NCBI GenBank assembly: GCA_039804165.1
Contig: JBDRZZ010000004.1
Location: 1 to 64,000, forward strand
Source of the DNA: a candidate division WOR-3 bacterium
GTDB taxonomy: Bacteria; Hydrothermota; UBA3072
Direction: 5' to 3'
DNA length: 64,000 nucleotides
Shown: piece by piece, positions 34,365 to 42,550 of the stretch
How the letters are laid out: every line of letters starts with the position of its first letter
How positions within the stretch are numbered: position 1 is the stretch's first letter
Translations under genes and position numbers: made by a program
The notes under the pieces: model-generated
The model's input: the letters and a program-made list of their open reading frames with translations, nothing else
The model's database searches: none
Told to the model about the DNA's origin: nothing

Positions 34365-34392
34365 TTGACAAACTTAAAAAAAAGTATAGAAT
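34365..34392 (+). promoter_or_regulatory. Predicted promoter of the SLBB export-protein gene
   Basis: TTGACA (34365-34370), 16-nt spacer, TAGAAT (34387-34392). Back to back with the dapL promoter; the two -35 boxes are 23 bases apart. Confidence 0.55.
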
Positions 34393-34410
34393 GAGGAAAA
34401 CGGATAGAAA

Positions 34411-36666
34411 ATGAGAAAAGAAAAAATAATGATAATTTTTAATTTTATACTGTTTTCTTTAATTTCATTTGGACAAACAATAGACAAAAATCTTTTAGAG
34501 AAACTCACTCCAAAGAAAACAATAACTCCACAACCTATTCAAAAAGACACTATTAGAGAAAAAAGATTAATTAAAATTCCAGAAGCTGAGACACTTTCAA
34601 CAATAGAAAAAATGTTTAACGAAAAATATTTTGTTACTTCCCAAAAAGAAAAACTACAAAAATTAAGGGATTCTTTAATAGAAGAAGTAAAAACAGAATC
34701 TTTAAAGATTGAAATGAGGGGTAAATACCTAAAAGACGTAAATGAAAAATCAATAGACAAATATTTAAAATATATAATCTCAGCAGATACAACATACTTC
34801 GGTCTCCGAAAGAAATTATTAAAAGTGAATAAAAAACTTGATTCTATATCGCCGAATTTAAAGCAATTTGGATATGATATGTTTGAAGCTTATCTATTAG
34901 AACCCCCAATTTTTGCTCCAATTGCTGATAATTACATATTAGGTCCAGGAGACGAACTCTATATAGAAATTTCAGGAAAAGATCTTAATACTTCATTTAC
35001 AAAAAATATCGATCGTAATGGAGAACTTGTCCTTCCTTATGTAGGAAGTTTAAATCTTTGGGGTATATCTTATGGAGAGAGCAAAAAAATAATTGAAGAG
35101 GCTTTTAAAAAGGAGTTTACGAATATTGAGGTTAACGTAAGCTTAGGAAATTTAAAAAGTGTAAGTGTTTTTGTTCTCGGAGAAGTCAATAACCCAGGAA
35201 TTTATAACATCTCTGTTTTATCAAATCCTCTATCTCCGCTTTTTGAAGCAGAAGGAGTAAAAAAATCGGGAAGTCTTAGAAAAATAAAATATATTTCTGA
35301 AAATGGGAATAAAAACATTGATCTTTACAAACTTTTTGTTGAAGGGCAATCCTTACCATTAATACAGTTTTCATCTGGAGATATTATCTATGTCCCTCCA
35401 ATTGGATCTGTTGTAGGAATAAAAGGAGCTGTTAATAAACCTGGTATATATGAATTAGAAGGGAAAGAATACTTAGAAGATATAATAAAAATGGCAGGGG
35501 GGTTTTCTCCAATAGCTGGGAGAAAAAGAATTCAAATTGAAAGAATTTCTTCAAAAGATGAAAAATTTCTGGAAGACTTAAATTTTGAAAATGTAAATGA
35601 TTTTCAAAAAATTTCAAAAACATTCAAAATAGAGAATGGAGATCTTATTTCTGTGTTTGAGATTTTTCCATATTACCATAATTATGTAGAAATCTATGGA
35701 GATGTAAAGAAGGAAGGAATATATGAATTCAAAAAAGGAATGACTATTCTAAAACTAATTGAAGAAGCAGGGGGTCCAAAAAGCAAAGGAACAACCTTAG
35801 AAGAAGCAGAACTTATTCGTTTCATTAGCCCTGGAGAACCGGAAAAAATAATGAGAATTAATCTTAAAGATCCAGTAGAAGGAAATATTGAACTTAAAGA
35901 ATACGATAAATTAAAAGTTCTATCAAAAGAAAGAAAAGAAAGTTACGTTTACTTAGATGGAGAATTTTTATACCCAGGGAAATATCAAATAAAAGATGGA
36001 GTAACAACAATTAAAGAAGTTATTGAAAGAGCTGGGGGCTTTACAGAAAACGCTTATCCGGAGGGAACTATATTTATAAAAAAGGCCTTAGAAGAATCTC
36101 AAAAAGAAGCTCTTGAGAATTTAAAAATAGAAACACATTCGGATCTCATTTTACAACAAAGAGAAGTCTTAGGAAATTTTGAACCAGAAATCGCCACAGC
36201 AGCCCAGGAATATATTAAGTTTGGAGAGGAACTTTTACCAGAACTTAAAAAAATCCAAATTCCCGGAAGGGTTATAATAAATTTACTGGATACCCTTCAA
36301 TTAAAAACACCTCTTGAGGATGGAGATAGAATAGAAGTTCCAAAGATACCAAAAATTGTCCAAATAATAGGAGAAGTTTACAATCCAACAGGAATAATCT
36401 ACAAAGAGAGATTTTCACTAAAAGATTATTTAAATATTGCAGGAGGATTAAAACCCTCTGCAAACAAAAAAGAAATATATGTTAGAAGAGCTTCAGGTAA
36501 AATTCTAAAAGGGTCTCCTGAAATAAAACCTGGAGACACAATTGTAGTTCCAGCAAAAGTCAAAATAGAAACAGGTTTCTGGAAAACAATAGGAAATGTT
36601 GCTGATGTTCTTTATAAAGTAGCTATTGCCGTTTTAGCTTATGCTACTCTCTCTTCCTCTAAATAG
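34411..36666 (+). CDS. Wza-like polysaccharide export protein with multiple SLBB domains
   Basis: A 751-residue exported protein. Signal peptide (about 1-22), an unusual charged region (about 30-165, Lys/Glu-rich, probably helical), then the Poly_export domain beginning NYILGPGDELYIEISGKDL. A series of about five SLBB-like repeats follows, marked by VLGEVNNPGIYNI, GAVNKPGIYELEG, YGDVKKEGIYEFKKG, LDGEFLYPGKYQI and IIGEVYNPTGIIYK. The last ~25 residues are hydrophobic (NVADVLYKVAIAVLAYATLS), possibly the outer-membrane helix that ends Wza-type proteins. It lacks an obvious lipobox Cys. It would form the periplasm-to-surface channel for the glycan made by the 378-8387 locus, though it lies 26 kb away. 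Confidence 0.85.
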   Translation: MRKEKIMIIFNFILFSLISFGQTIDKNLLEKLTPKKTITPQPIQKDTIREKRLIKIPEAETLSTIEKMFNEKYFVTSQKEKLQKLRDSLIEEVKTESLKIEMRGKYLKDVNEKSIDKYLKYIISADTTYFGLRKKLLKVNKKLDSISPNLKQFGYDMFEAYLLEPPIFAPIADNYILGPGDELYIEISGKDLNTSFTKNIDRNGELVLPYVGSLNLWGISYGESKKIIEEAFKKEFTNIEVNVSLGNLKSVSVFVLGEVNNPGIYNISVLSNPLSPLFEAEGVKKSGSLRKIKYISENGNKNIDLYKLFVEGQSLPLIQFSSGDIIYVPPIGSVVGIKGAVNKPGIYELEGKEYLEDIIKMAGGFSPIAGRKRIQIERISSKDEKFLEDLNFENVNDFQKISKTFKIENGDLISVFEIFPYYHNYVEIYGDVKKEGIYEFKKGMTILKLIEEAGGPKSKGTTLEEAELIRFISPGEPEKIMRINLKDPVEGNIELKEYDKLKVLSKERKESYVYLDGEFLYPGKYQIKDGVTTIKEVIERAGGFTENAYPEGTIFIKKALEESQKEALENLKIETHSDLILQQREVLGNFEPEIATAAQEYIKFGEELLPELKKIQIPGRVIINLLDTLQLKTPLEDGDRIEVPKIPKIVQIIGEVYNPTGIIYKERFSLKDYLNIAGGLKPSANKKEIYVRRASGKILKGSPEIKPGDTIVVPAKVKIETGFWKTIGNVADVLYKVAIAVLAYATLSSSK

Positions 36667-36669
36667 TAC

Positions 36670-36697
36670 TTGACTAATTAAATAAAAACTTTATTAT
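36670..36697 (+). promoter_or_regulatory. Predicted leaderless promoter of the DUF502 operon
   Basis: TTGACT (36670-36675), 16-nt spacer, TATTAT (36692-36697), seven bases before the ATG at 36705. No ribosome site. Confidence 0.55.
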
Positions 36698-36704
36698 TAA
36701 AAAG

Positions 36705-37313
36705 ATGAGTTTCAAGAATAGAATGAAAAGATATTTCATAACAGGTCTTGTTGCAATCCTTCCTTTAGGGCTAACTTTAGGTATTATATGGTTTTTAATT
36801 CAAAAAATAGGAGGGCTTTTGGGAAGACATTTTGCTCAAATCCCTTTATTTTCAAAACTTCCAATTTCCATTTCTTCCATTTTAGGATTTATTGTAGTTA
36901 TAATTGGTATTTATTTAATAGGTTTTATTACATCTAGTTTTATAGGAATATGGTCTATGAAAACTCTTGATAAAATAATGGAAAGACTTCCTTTTGCAAA
37001 AGGAATCTATAATGCGACAAAACAACTTGTAAATGCAATAATGATAGATCACTCTGCTTTCAGTAAAGTGGTTATAATAAAGTATCCATGGGAAAATACA
37101 TATACTCTTGCATTTTTGACCAGTAAAGAACCTTGGAAAATTGGAGAAAAAGAATTTTATAATGTATTCTTACCAACCTCTCCAAATCCAACTTCTGGAT
37201 ATTATCTTATTTACCCTGCTTCTGATATTATAGAAACCGACATTTCAATCCAAGACGGATTTAAAATAATAGCCTCTGGCGGAGTAATTTTACCAAAAGG
37301 AAGGAAATTTTAG
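36705..37313 (+). CDS. DUF502 family membrane protein
   Basis: A 202-residue protein with two N-terminal membrane helices (about 10-32 and 54-80) and a soluble domain. MKRYFITGLVAILPLGLTLG, PFAKGIYNATKQLVNAI and VFLPTSPNPTSGYYLIYP are signatures of DUF502, a widespread membrane family of unknown biochemical function. First gene of an apparent operon leading into dnaE, 22 bases downstream. Confidence 0.88.
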   Translation: MSFKNRMKRYFITGLVAILPLGLTLGIIWFLIQKIGGLLGRHFAQIPLFSKLPISISSILGFIVVIIGIYLIGFITSSFIGIWSMKTLDKIMERLPFAKGIYNATKQLVNAIMIDHSAFSKVVIIKYPWENTYTLAFLTSKEPWKIGEKEFYNVFLPTSPNPTSGYYLIYPASDIIETDISIQDGFKIIASGGVILPKGRKF

Positions 37314-37334
37314 TGTATAAAAGGCAAAAAGGGA

Positions 37335-40300
37335 ATGGAATTTACACATTTTCACGTCCATAGCCACTACTCAATATTAGACGGTGGAATAAAAATCCCG
37401 GATTTAATTGCTCAGGTAAAAAACTTAAATATGGATGCTGTTGCCATTACTGATCATGGAAATCTCTTTGGGGTGTTTGAGTTTTACGAAGAAGCAGTAA
37501 AAAACCAAATAAAACCAATTATTGGAATGGAAGGTTATTTCTCTCTAGAAGGGAGAAAAAAGAAGTCAGAAAACTATCATATAACTCTTTGGGCAAAAAA
37601 TTCAAAAGGTTATCACAACTTAATGAAGCTCTCCTCTTTGGCATACATTGAGGGTTTTTACAAAAAGCCAAGGCTTGATAAAGAACTTCTTTTAAAATAT
37701 AAAGAAGGAATAATTGTTGGAAGTTCTTGTAGAAATGGGATAATTCCTGCTCTTATATTTAATAATAAGTTAGAGGAAGCAGAAGAAGAGATTAAATTCT
37801 TTAAAAAAGAATTTAAGGATGATTTCTATATTGAAATAATGAGAGTGGGATTAGAAAAAGAAATAGAAGTAAATGAAAAGTTAATAGAACTCTCTAAAAA
37901 ATTTGACGTTCCAATAATTGCAACAAATGATGTGCATTACTTGAAAAAAGAAGATTCTAAAACCCATGAAATTCTACTTTTACTTCAAACAAAAAAAACT
38001 ATTAGTGAAGAAAATGTCTTAAAATTACCTACAGATAATTTCTATCTTCGTTCTCCTTCCGAAATGGAAGAGCTTTTTAAAGACATCCCTGAAGCCATTG
38101 AAAATACTCAATATTTAAAAGAAAAATGCGTACCTGTGGCTTTTGAAATAGGTAAAAGATTACTGCCTTCAATAGAAATTCCAAAAGGTTTTAATGGTCC
38201 TGATGAATATCTTGAGTATTTAGCAAAAACAGGGCTGCTTGAAAAAGTGAAAAGGGTTACCCCAGGAGAAGAAGAAAGATTAGAATATGAACTCTCCGTA
38301 ATAAAAGAATTAGGCTTATCTGGCTACTTCTTAATAATCAAAGACATCGTTGATTTCGCAAGAGAAAAAGGGATTCCTGTTGGACCAGGAAGAGGTTCTG
38401 CAACAAGTAGTCTTGTTTTATATAGTTTAGGGATAACGAATGTTAATCCACTAAAACATGGTCTTATTTTTGAGAGGTTTTTGAATCCCCAGAGAATTTC
38501 TATGGCAGATGTAGATATTGACTTCTCTGATCTAAGAAGAGATGAGGTGGTTCAATATATAAAAGAAAAATATGGAGAGAGAAACGTTGCTCAAATTGTT
38601 ACATTCAGTATACTAAAAGCAAGATCCGTAATAAGGGATGTTGGAAGGGTTCTTGAGATACCTTATTCTGACTGTGACGAATTAGCCAAAGAAATAGAAA
38701 GAGAACAATCCATTGAAGAGGCGATAAATAATTCTAAGGAACTAAAGGAGAAAATTGAAAGCAGAAAAGATTTAAAAGAACTCATTGAAATTGCTAAAAC
38801 CCTTGAAGGCTTAATAAGGCAAACTTCTACACATGCAGCCGGTGTGGTAATTGCTCCGGGAGACATAACAGATTATGTTCCTCTTTTTGTGAATACAAAT
38901 GGAGAAGAAAAAATTATCTCAACTCAATTCTCAATGGAAATATTAGAGAAGTTAGGACTCTTAAAGGTAGACATTTTAGGGTTAAAAACCCTCACTGTTA
39001 TTCAGGAAACATTAAAAAACATTCCCCATCATTTAGACATTTACAATTTAGAAAAAGATGACAAAAAGACTTTTGAACTTATAAGAAGAGGAGACACAAC
39101 TGGAGTTTTCCAACTTGAATCAGAAGGGATGAAAAAAATGCTTAGAAAAATCCAACCAACAGATTTTTCTGATCTTGTTGCTTCAGTTGCTCTGTATAGA
39201 CCTGGGCCTCTTCAAAACATAGATCAGGACGAATTTGCTTTAAGAAAAAAGGGGAAAATTACGCCAGAGTATATCCATCCAAAACTAAAACCTATTTTAG
39301 AAGAAACTTATGGGATAATGCTATATCAGGAACAGGTGATGAAAATTGCAAATATTCTTGGTGGATTTTCTTTAGGAGAAGCTGATATTTTAAGAAAGGC
39401 AATGGGAAAGAAAAAAATAGAAGTGATGCAATCAATGGAAGAAAAATTTATTGAGGGTTGCTTAAAAAATGGACTTTCAAAAAAACAGGCGGAAGAAATC
39501 TTTGAAAAGATGAGTTCTTTCGCAAAATATGGATTTAACAAAGCTCATTCTGTCTCCTATGCAGAGATAGCTTACCAAACTGCTTACTTAAAAGCTCATT
39601 ATCCTGTAGAATTTTATGCAGCTTCTCTTACAAGCAGCATAGGAGAAGATGTAGAAGAAATAAGGAAATTCATTAAAGATGCGAAAGAACATGGGATAGA
39701 AATTAAACCTCCTTGTATAAACATATCTAAGTATGAATTTGTTCCAGAAGGAAATGCAATCCGATATGGCTTAGGAGGAATAAAAAATGTTGGGAAAAGT
39801 GCTGTTTTAGAAATTATAAAAGAGAGAGAAAAAAAGAAATTTGAAGACTTCTTTGACTTTGTAGAAAGAGCAGGTGGAAGACTAGTAAACAAGAAAGTGA
39901 TTGAAAGCCTAATAAAAGCTGGGGCTTTTGATTCCCTTCACCCCAATAGGAATTCTCTTCTTTCTACTTTACAAAATGCTGTGGACTATGCAAGATCAAA
40001 AGAAAAAAGAAAAATGGGTTCTCTATTTGAAGAGAAAAAAATGGAACTTGTTCCTGCACCTCCATTCGAAGAAGACGAAAAATTGAGATATGAACTTGAA
40101 TCTTATGGTTTCTTTTTTTCAAATCATCCTCTACATAAATATGAAAAACTTGCAGAAGCACTTTTTACCCCTTCAGAAAAAATTAAGGAACTTCCTTCTA
40201 ATAAATTAATAATTACAGGAGGGACAATAATAAACTGTGAGAAAAAAACCTCCAAAAAGAATCAACGTTGGGCAAAACTAAAGGTAGAAGACGAAAATGG

Positions 40301-40700
40301 CTCGTTTGATGTTCTTATATTTCCCAAATTATTTGAAGAGATAGGAACCAAAATAGACAATTTTTCCTCTATTGTAATAAAAGGAAGAATAAAAGAGGAC
40401 TTAAGTACTAATCAGAAACAAATCACCGCAGAAAAAATTATCCCACTTGAAAAAATTGAAGAACATATTAAGAATGCTTATCTAATTCTTAATATAGGAG
40501 AAATAAGTGAGGAAGATATAACAGGCATAAAGAAAATTTTAACAGAATATCCTGGGAAAATACCTCTAATAATTCTCTGCAGAAATAACTATGAAGAAAT
40601 CAAACTGAGATCCCGAGATATAAAAATAAATCCTGATGAGGAAATGATAGAAAAAGTTAACAACATAATAGGTGAGGGAAATCTTCGTTTCACCATATAA
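37335..40700 (+). CDS. dnaE: DNA polymerase III alpha subunit
   Basis: Replicative polymerase of 1121 residues. N-terminal PHP domain (FTHFHVHSHYSILDG, ITDHGNLFG, NDVHYL) keeps the His/Asp metal residues that are lost in E. coli DnaE, so it may retain proofreading-type activity. The polymerase core has PVGPGRGSATSSLVLY and the catalytic ADVDIDFSD, then FNKAHSVSYAEIAYQTAYLK (HhH-adjacent fingers). The C-terminus carries an OB-fold (WAKLKVEDENGSFDVLIFP) before a short tail. No separate DnaQ is nearby. Weak ribosome site (GGGA); presumably co-transcribed from the DUF502 promoter. Confidence 0.95.
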   Translation: MEFTHFHVHSHYSILDGGIKIPDLIAQVKNLNMDAVAITDHGNLFGVFEFYEEAVKNQIKPIIGMEGYFSLEGRKKKSENYHITLWAKNSKGYHNLMKLSSLAYIEGFYKKPRLDKELLLKYKEGIIVGSSCRNGIIPALIFNNKLEEAEEEIKFFKKEFKDDFYIEIMRVGLEKEIEVNEKLIELSKKFDVPIIATNDVHYLKKEDSKTHEILLLLQTKKTISEENVLKLPTDNFYLRSPSEMEELFKDIPEAIENTQYLKEKCVPVAFEIGKRLLPSIEIPKGFNGPDEYLEYLAKTGLLEKVKRVTPGEEERLEYELSVIKELGLSGYFLIIKDIVDFAREKGIPVGPGRGSATSSLVLYSLGITNVNPLKHGLIFERFLNPQRISMADVDIDFSDLRRDEVVQYIKEKYGERNVAQIVTFSILKARSVIRDVGRVLEIPYSDCDELAKEIEREQSIEEAINNSKELKEKIESRKDLKELIEIAKTLEGLIRQTSTHAAGVVIAPGDITDYVPLFVNTNGEEKIISTQFSMEILEKLGLLKVDILGLKTLTVIQETLKNIPHHLDIYNLEKDDKKTFELIRRGDTTGVFQLESEGMKKMLRKIQPTDFSDLVASVALYRPGPLQNIDQDEFALRKKGKITPEYIHPKLKPILEETYGIMLYQEQVMKIANILGGFSLGEADILRKAMGKKKIEVMQSMEEKFIEGCLKNGLSKKQAEEIFEKMSSFAKYGFNKAHSVSYAEIAYQTAYLKAHYPVEFYAASLTSSIGEDVEEIRKFIKDAKEHGIEIKPPCINISKYEFVPEGNAIRYGLGGIKNVGKSAVLEIIKEREKKKFEDFFDFVERAGGRLVNKKVIESLIKAGAFDSLHPNRNSLLSTLQNAVDYARSKEKRKMGSLFEEKKMELVPAPPFEEDEKLRYELESYGFFFSNHPLHKYEKLAEALFTPSEKIKELPSNKLIITGGTIINCEKKTSKKNQRWAKLKVEDENGSFDVLIFPKLFEEIGTKIDNFSSIVIKGRIKEDLSTNQKQITAEKIIPLEKIEEHIKNAYLILNIGEISEEDITGIKKILTEYPGKIPLIILCRNNYEEIKLRSRDIKINPDEEMIEKVNNIIGEGNLRFTI

Positions 40701-40712
40701 AAGGAGGCCTAA

Positions 40713-41342
40713 ATGACTCTCTTTATTTTCTCCATCTTGGCAAGTTCTGAAGGAATAATAGGAATTGACAATCCACTTCCTAATATGCTTTACCATGGAG
40801 AGGTCTTTTTAGAAGTGAAAGAAGAACCAATTGGAAAACTACGAGCTAAGCTTGGAGCTGGAATATGGAATGGCATTTTTTTAAGTCTTAGCTATGGAGG
40901 GAGAAATATTGTTGGATTCGGAGATATTGAATGGGAAAAACAACCCACGATTGACTTCAGGATAAGACTGTTTAAAAACGAAATATTAGAAAGTGTAATA
41001 GGTTTTAATAACGAACCAATTGAAAATTATGCTGAAAAATATATATTTATAACTTTAGGAACTCATCTTTTCCCTATGCTTCTACTTTCTTGTGGAACAA
41101 ATTATAATTACGAAAAAGAAAAAAAGAATTTGGATTTATTTGGAAATCTCGCCTTAAGTTTGGGAGAAGTAAACTTTCTTCATTTAGAATATATAATGGG
41201 AACAAACGACCAGGAAAAGCATAGAGTTGGTTTAGGATATAGAATACACTCAGGGAGCATAGGAATTCAATTTTCTCTTAAAAATTTATTCTCTAATGAA
41301 ATTGGGAGACAACTCCAAATCTTTTACAAAGAAAGTTTTTAA
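40713..41342 (+). CDS. Predicted outer-membrane beta-barrel-like protein, unknown function
   Basis: A 209-residue protein with a short signal-like N-terminus (MTLFIFSILASSEG) and then alternating polar/hydrophobic strands such as FLSLSYGGRNIVGFG, GNLALSLGEVNFLHLEYI and RVGLGYRIHSGSIGIQFSL. The pattern suggests an 8-10 strand outer-membrane barrel. IDFRIRLFKNE resembles the strand region of YjbH/DUF-type barrels in candidate phyla, but no family is certain. Strong AGGAGG ribosome site, 12 bases after dnaE and 5 bases before purA, so it travels within a housekeeping operon. Confidence 0.6.
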   Translation: MTLFIFSILASSEGIIGIDNPLPNMLYHGEVFLEVKEEPIGKLRAKLGAGIWNGIFLSLSYGGRNIVGFGDIEWEKQPTIDFRIRLFKNEILESVIGFNNEPIENYAEKYIFITLGTHLFPMLLLSCGTNYNYEKEKKNLDLFGNLALSLGEVNFLHLEYIMGTNDQEKHRVGLGYRIHSGSIGIQFSLKNLFSNEIGRQLQIFYKESF

Positions 41343-41347
41343 AGATT

Positions 41348-42550
41348 ATGAAAAAAGGAAATGTAGCAATAATTGGTCTTCAATGGGGAGATGAAGGAAA
41401 GGGAAAACTAATAGATAATATTGTAGAGTCTTTCGACGTCGTCTGTAGATATCAAGGTGGAGCAAACGCTGGACATACAGTAATTTATAAAGGAGAGAGA
41501 ATAGCTTTGCATCTAATTCCATCAGGAATTTTTCACCCTGATAAAATTTCTATAATTGGAAACGGAGTAGTAATTGAAATTTCTGAATTAATTGAAGAAA
41601 TAGAAAATTTAAAGAAAAGGGGAATAGAAATAAAAAACAATTTAAAAATAAGTAAAAGAAGCCACTTGATTTTACCATCCTACTTTGAAGAAGAAAAAGA
41701 GATGAAAGAAGAAATTGGGACAACTGGAAGGGCAATAGGGCCTGCTTATGCAAACAAAATCTTAAGGAAAGGAATCAGATTGTGCGATATCTTCTCGGAA
41801 GAATATTTAGCTAAATTTAATCTTCCATCCTCTTACTTAGAAATATTAAAAATATTCAAAGATAAATATGGACATCTTGTAACAGATACGGTCGAACTTC
41901 TAAAAAATCTACTAAAAAGAAATAAAAGAATACTATTTGAAGGAGCTCAAGGTGCTCTTCTTGATATTGATCTTGGAACATACCCCTATGTAACTTCGTC
42001 TAATCCTACACCAGGAGGAATTTTAACAGGCTGTGGGATTCCACCAAATGTGATTTCTAATATTATAGGTGTTACAAAAGCATACGTAACAAGAGTGGGT
42101 AAAGGCCCCTTACCAACAAAAATGGAAGAAGAAGAAGAAGAACTTATAAGAAAAATTGGGAACGAATTTGGAGCAACAACAGGAAGAGCGAGAAGTTGCG
42201 GATGGTTGGATCTCGTTGCTCTAAAATATGCTATATGGATAACTGGAACAACAGAATTAGCTCTTACAAAAATAGATGTTTTGGATGGCTTACCAGAAGT
42301 GAAAATAGGTGTTGCCTACGAAATAGAAGGCAAAAAACAAGATTATTTTCCTCCGGAAGTTTGGCAGTTAGAAAAAGTAGTTCCTGTATACAAAAGCTTT
42401 CCTGGGTGGAATAATACAAAAAACATAAAAACCTACCAAGACTTACCAAAGAATGCTAAAAGCTTTATAAAATTTATAGAAAATTCCACAGGAGTAAAAG
42501 TTCGCTATATTTCTACAGGTGAAGAAAGAGGAGACTTAATCTGTGTTTAA
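41348..42550 (+). CDS. purA: Adenylosuccinate synthetase
   Basis: GTP-dependent ligation of IMP and aspartate in AMP synthesis. IIGLQWGDEGKGKLID is the GTP-loop signature, GGANAGHTV holds the catalytic His, GTTGRAIGPAYA binds IMP, and TTGRARSCGWLDLVAL is the second signature. At 400 residues it is slightly shorter than the usual 420-430, mainly through tighter loops in the middle. The secA GTG start overlaps its 3' end by 8 bases. Confidence 0.96.
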   Translation: MKKGNVAIIGLQWGDEGKGKLIDNIVESFDVVCRYQGGANAGHTVIYKGERIALHLIPSGIFHPDKISIIGNGVVIEISELIEEIENLKKRGIEIKNNLKISKRSHLILPSYFEEEKEMKEEIGTTGRAIGPAYANKILRKGIRLCDIFSEEYLAKFNLPSSYLEILKIFKDKYGHLVTDTVELLKNLLKRNKRILFEGAQGALLDIDLGTYPYVTSSNPTPGGILTGCGIPPNVISNIIGVTKAYVTRVGKGPLPTKMEEEEEELIRKIGNEFGATTGRARSCGWLDLVALKYAIWITGTTELALTKIDVLDGLPEVKIGVAYEIEGKKQDYFPPEVWQLEKVVPVYKSFPGWNNTKNIKTYQDLPKNAKSFIKFIENSTGVKVRYISTGEERGDLICV

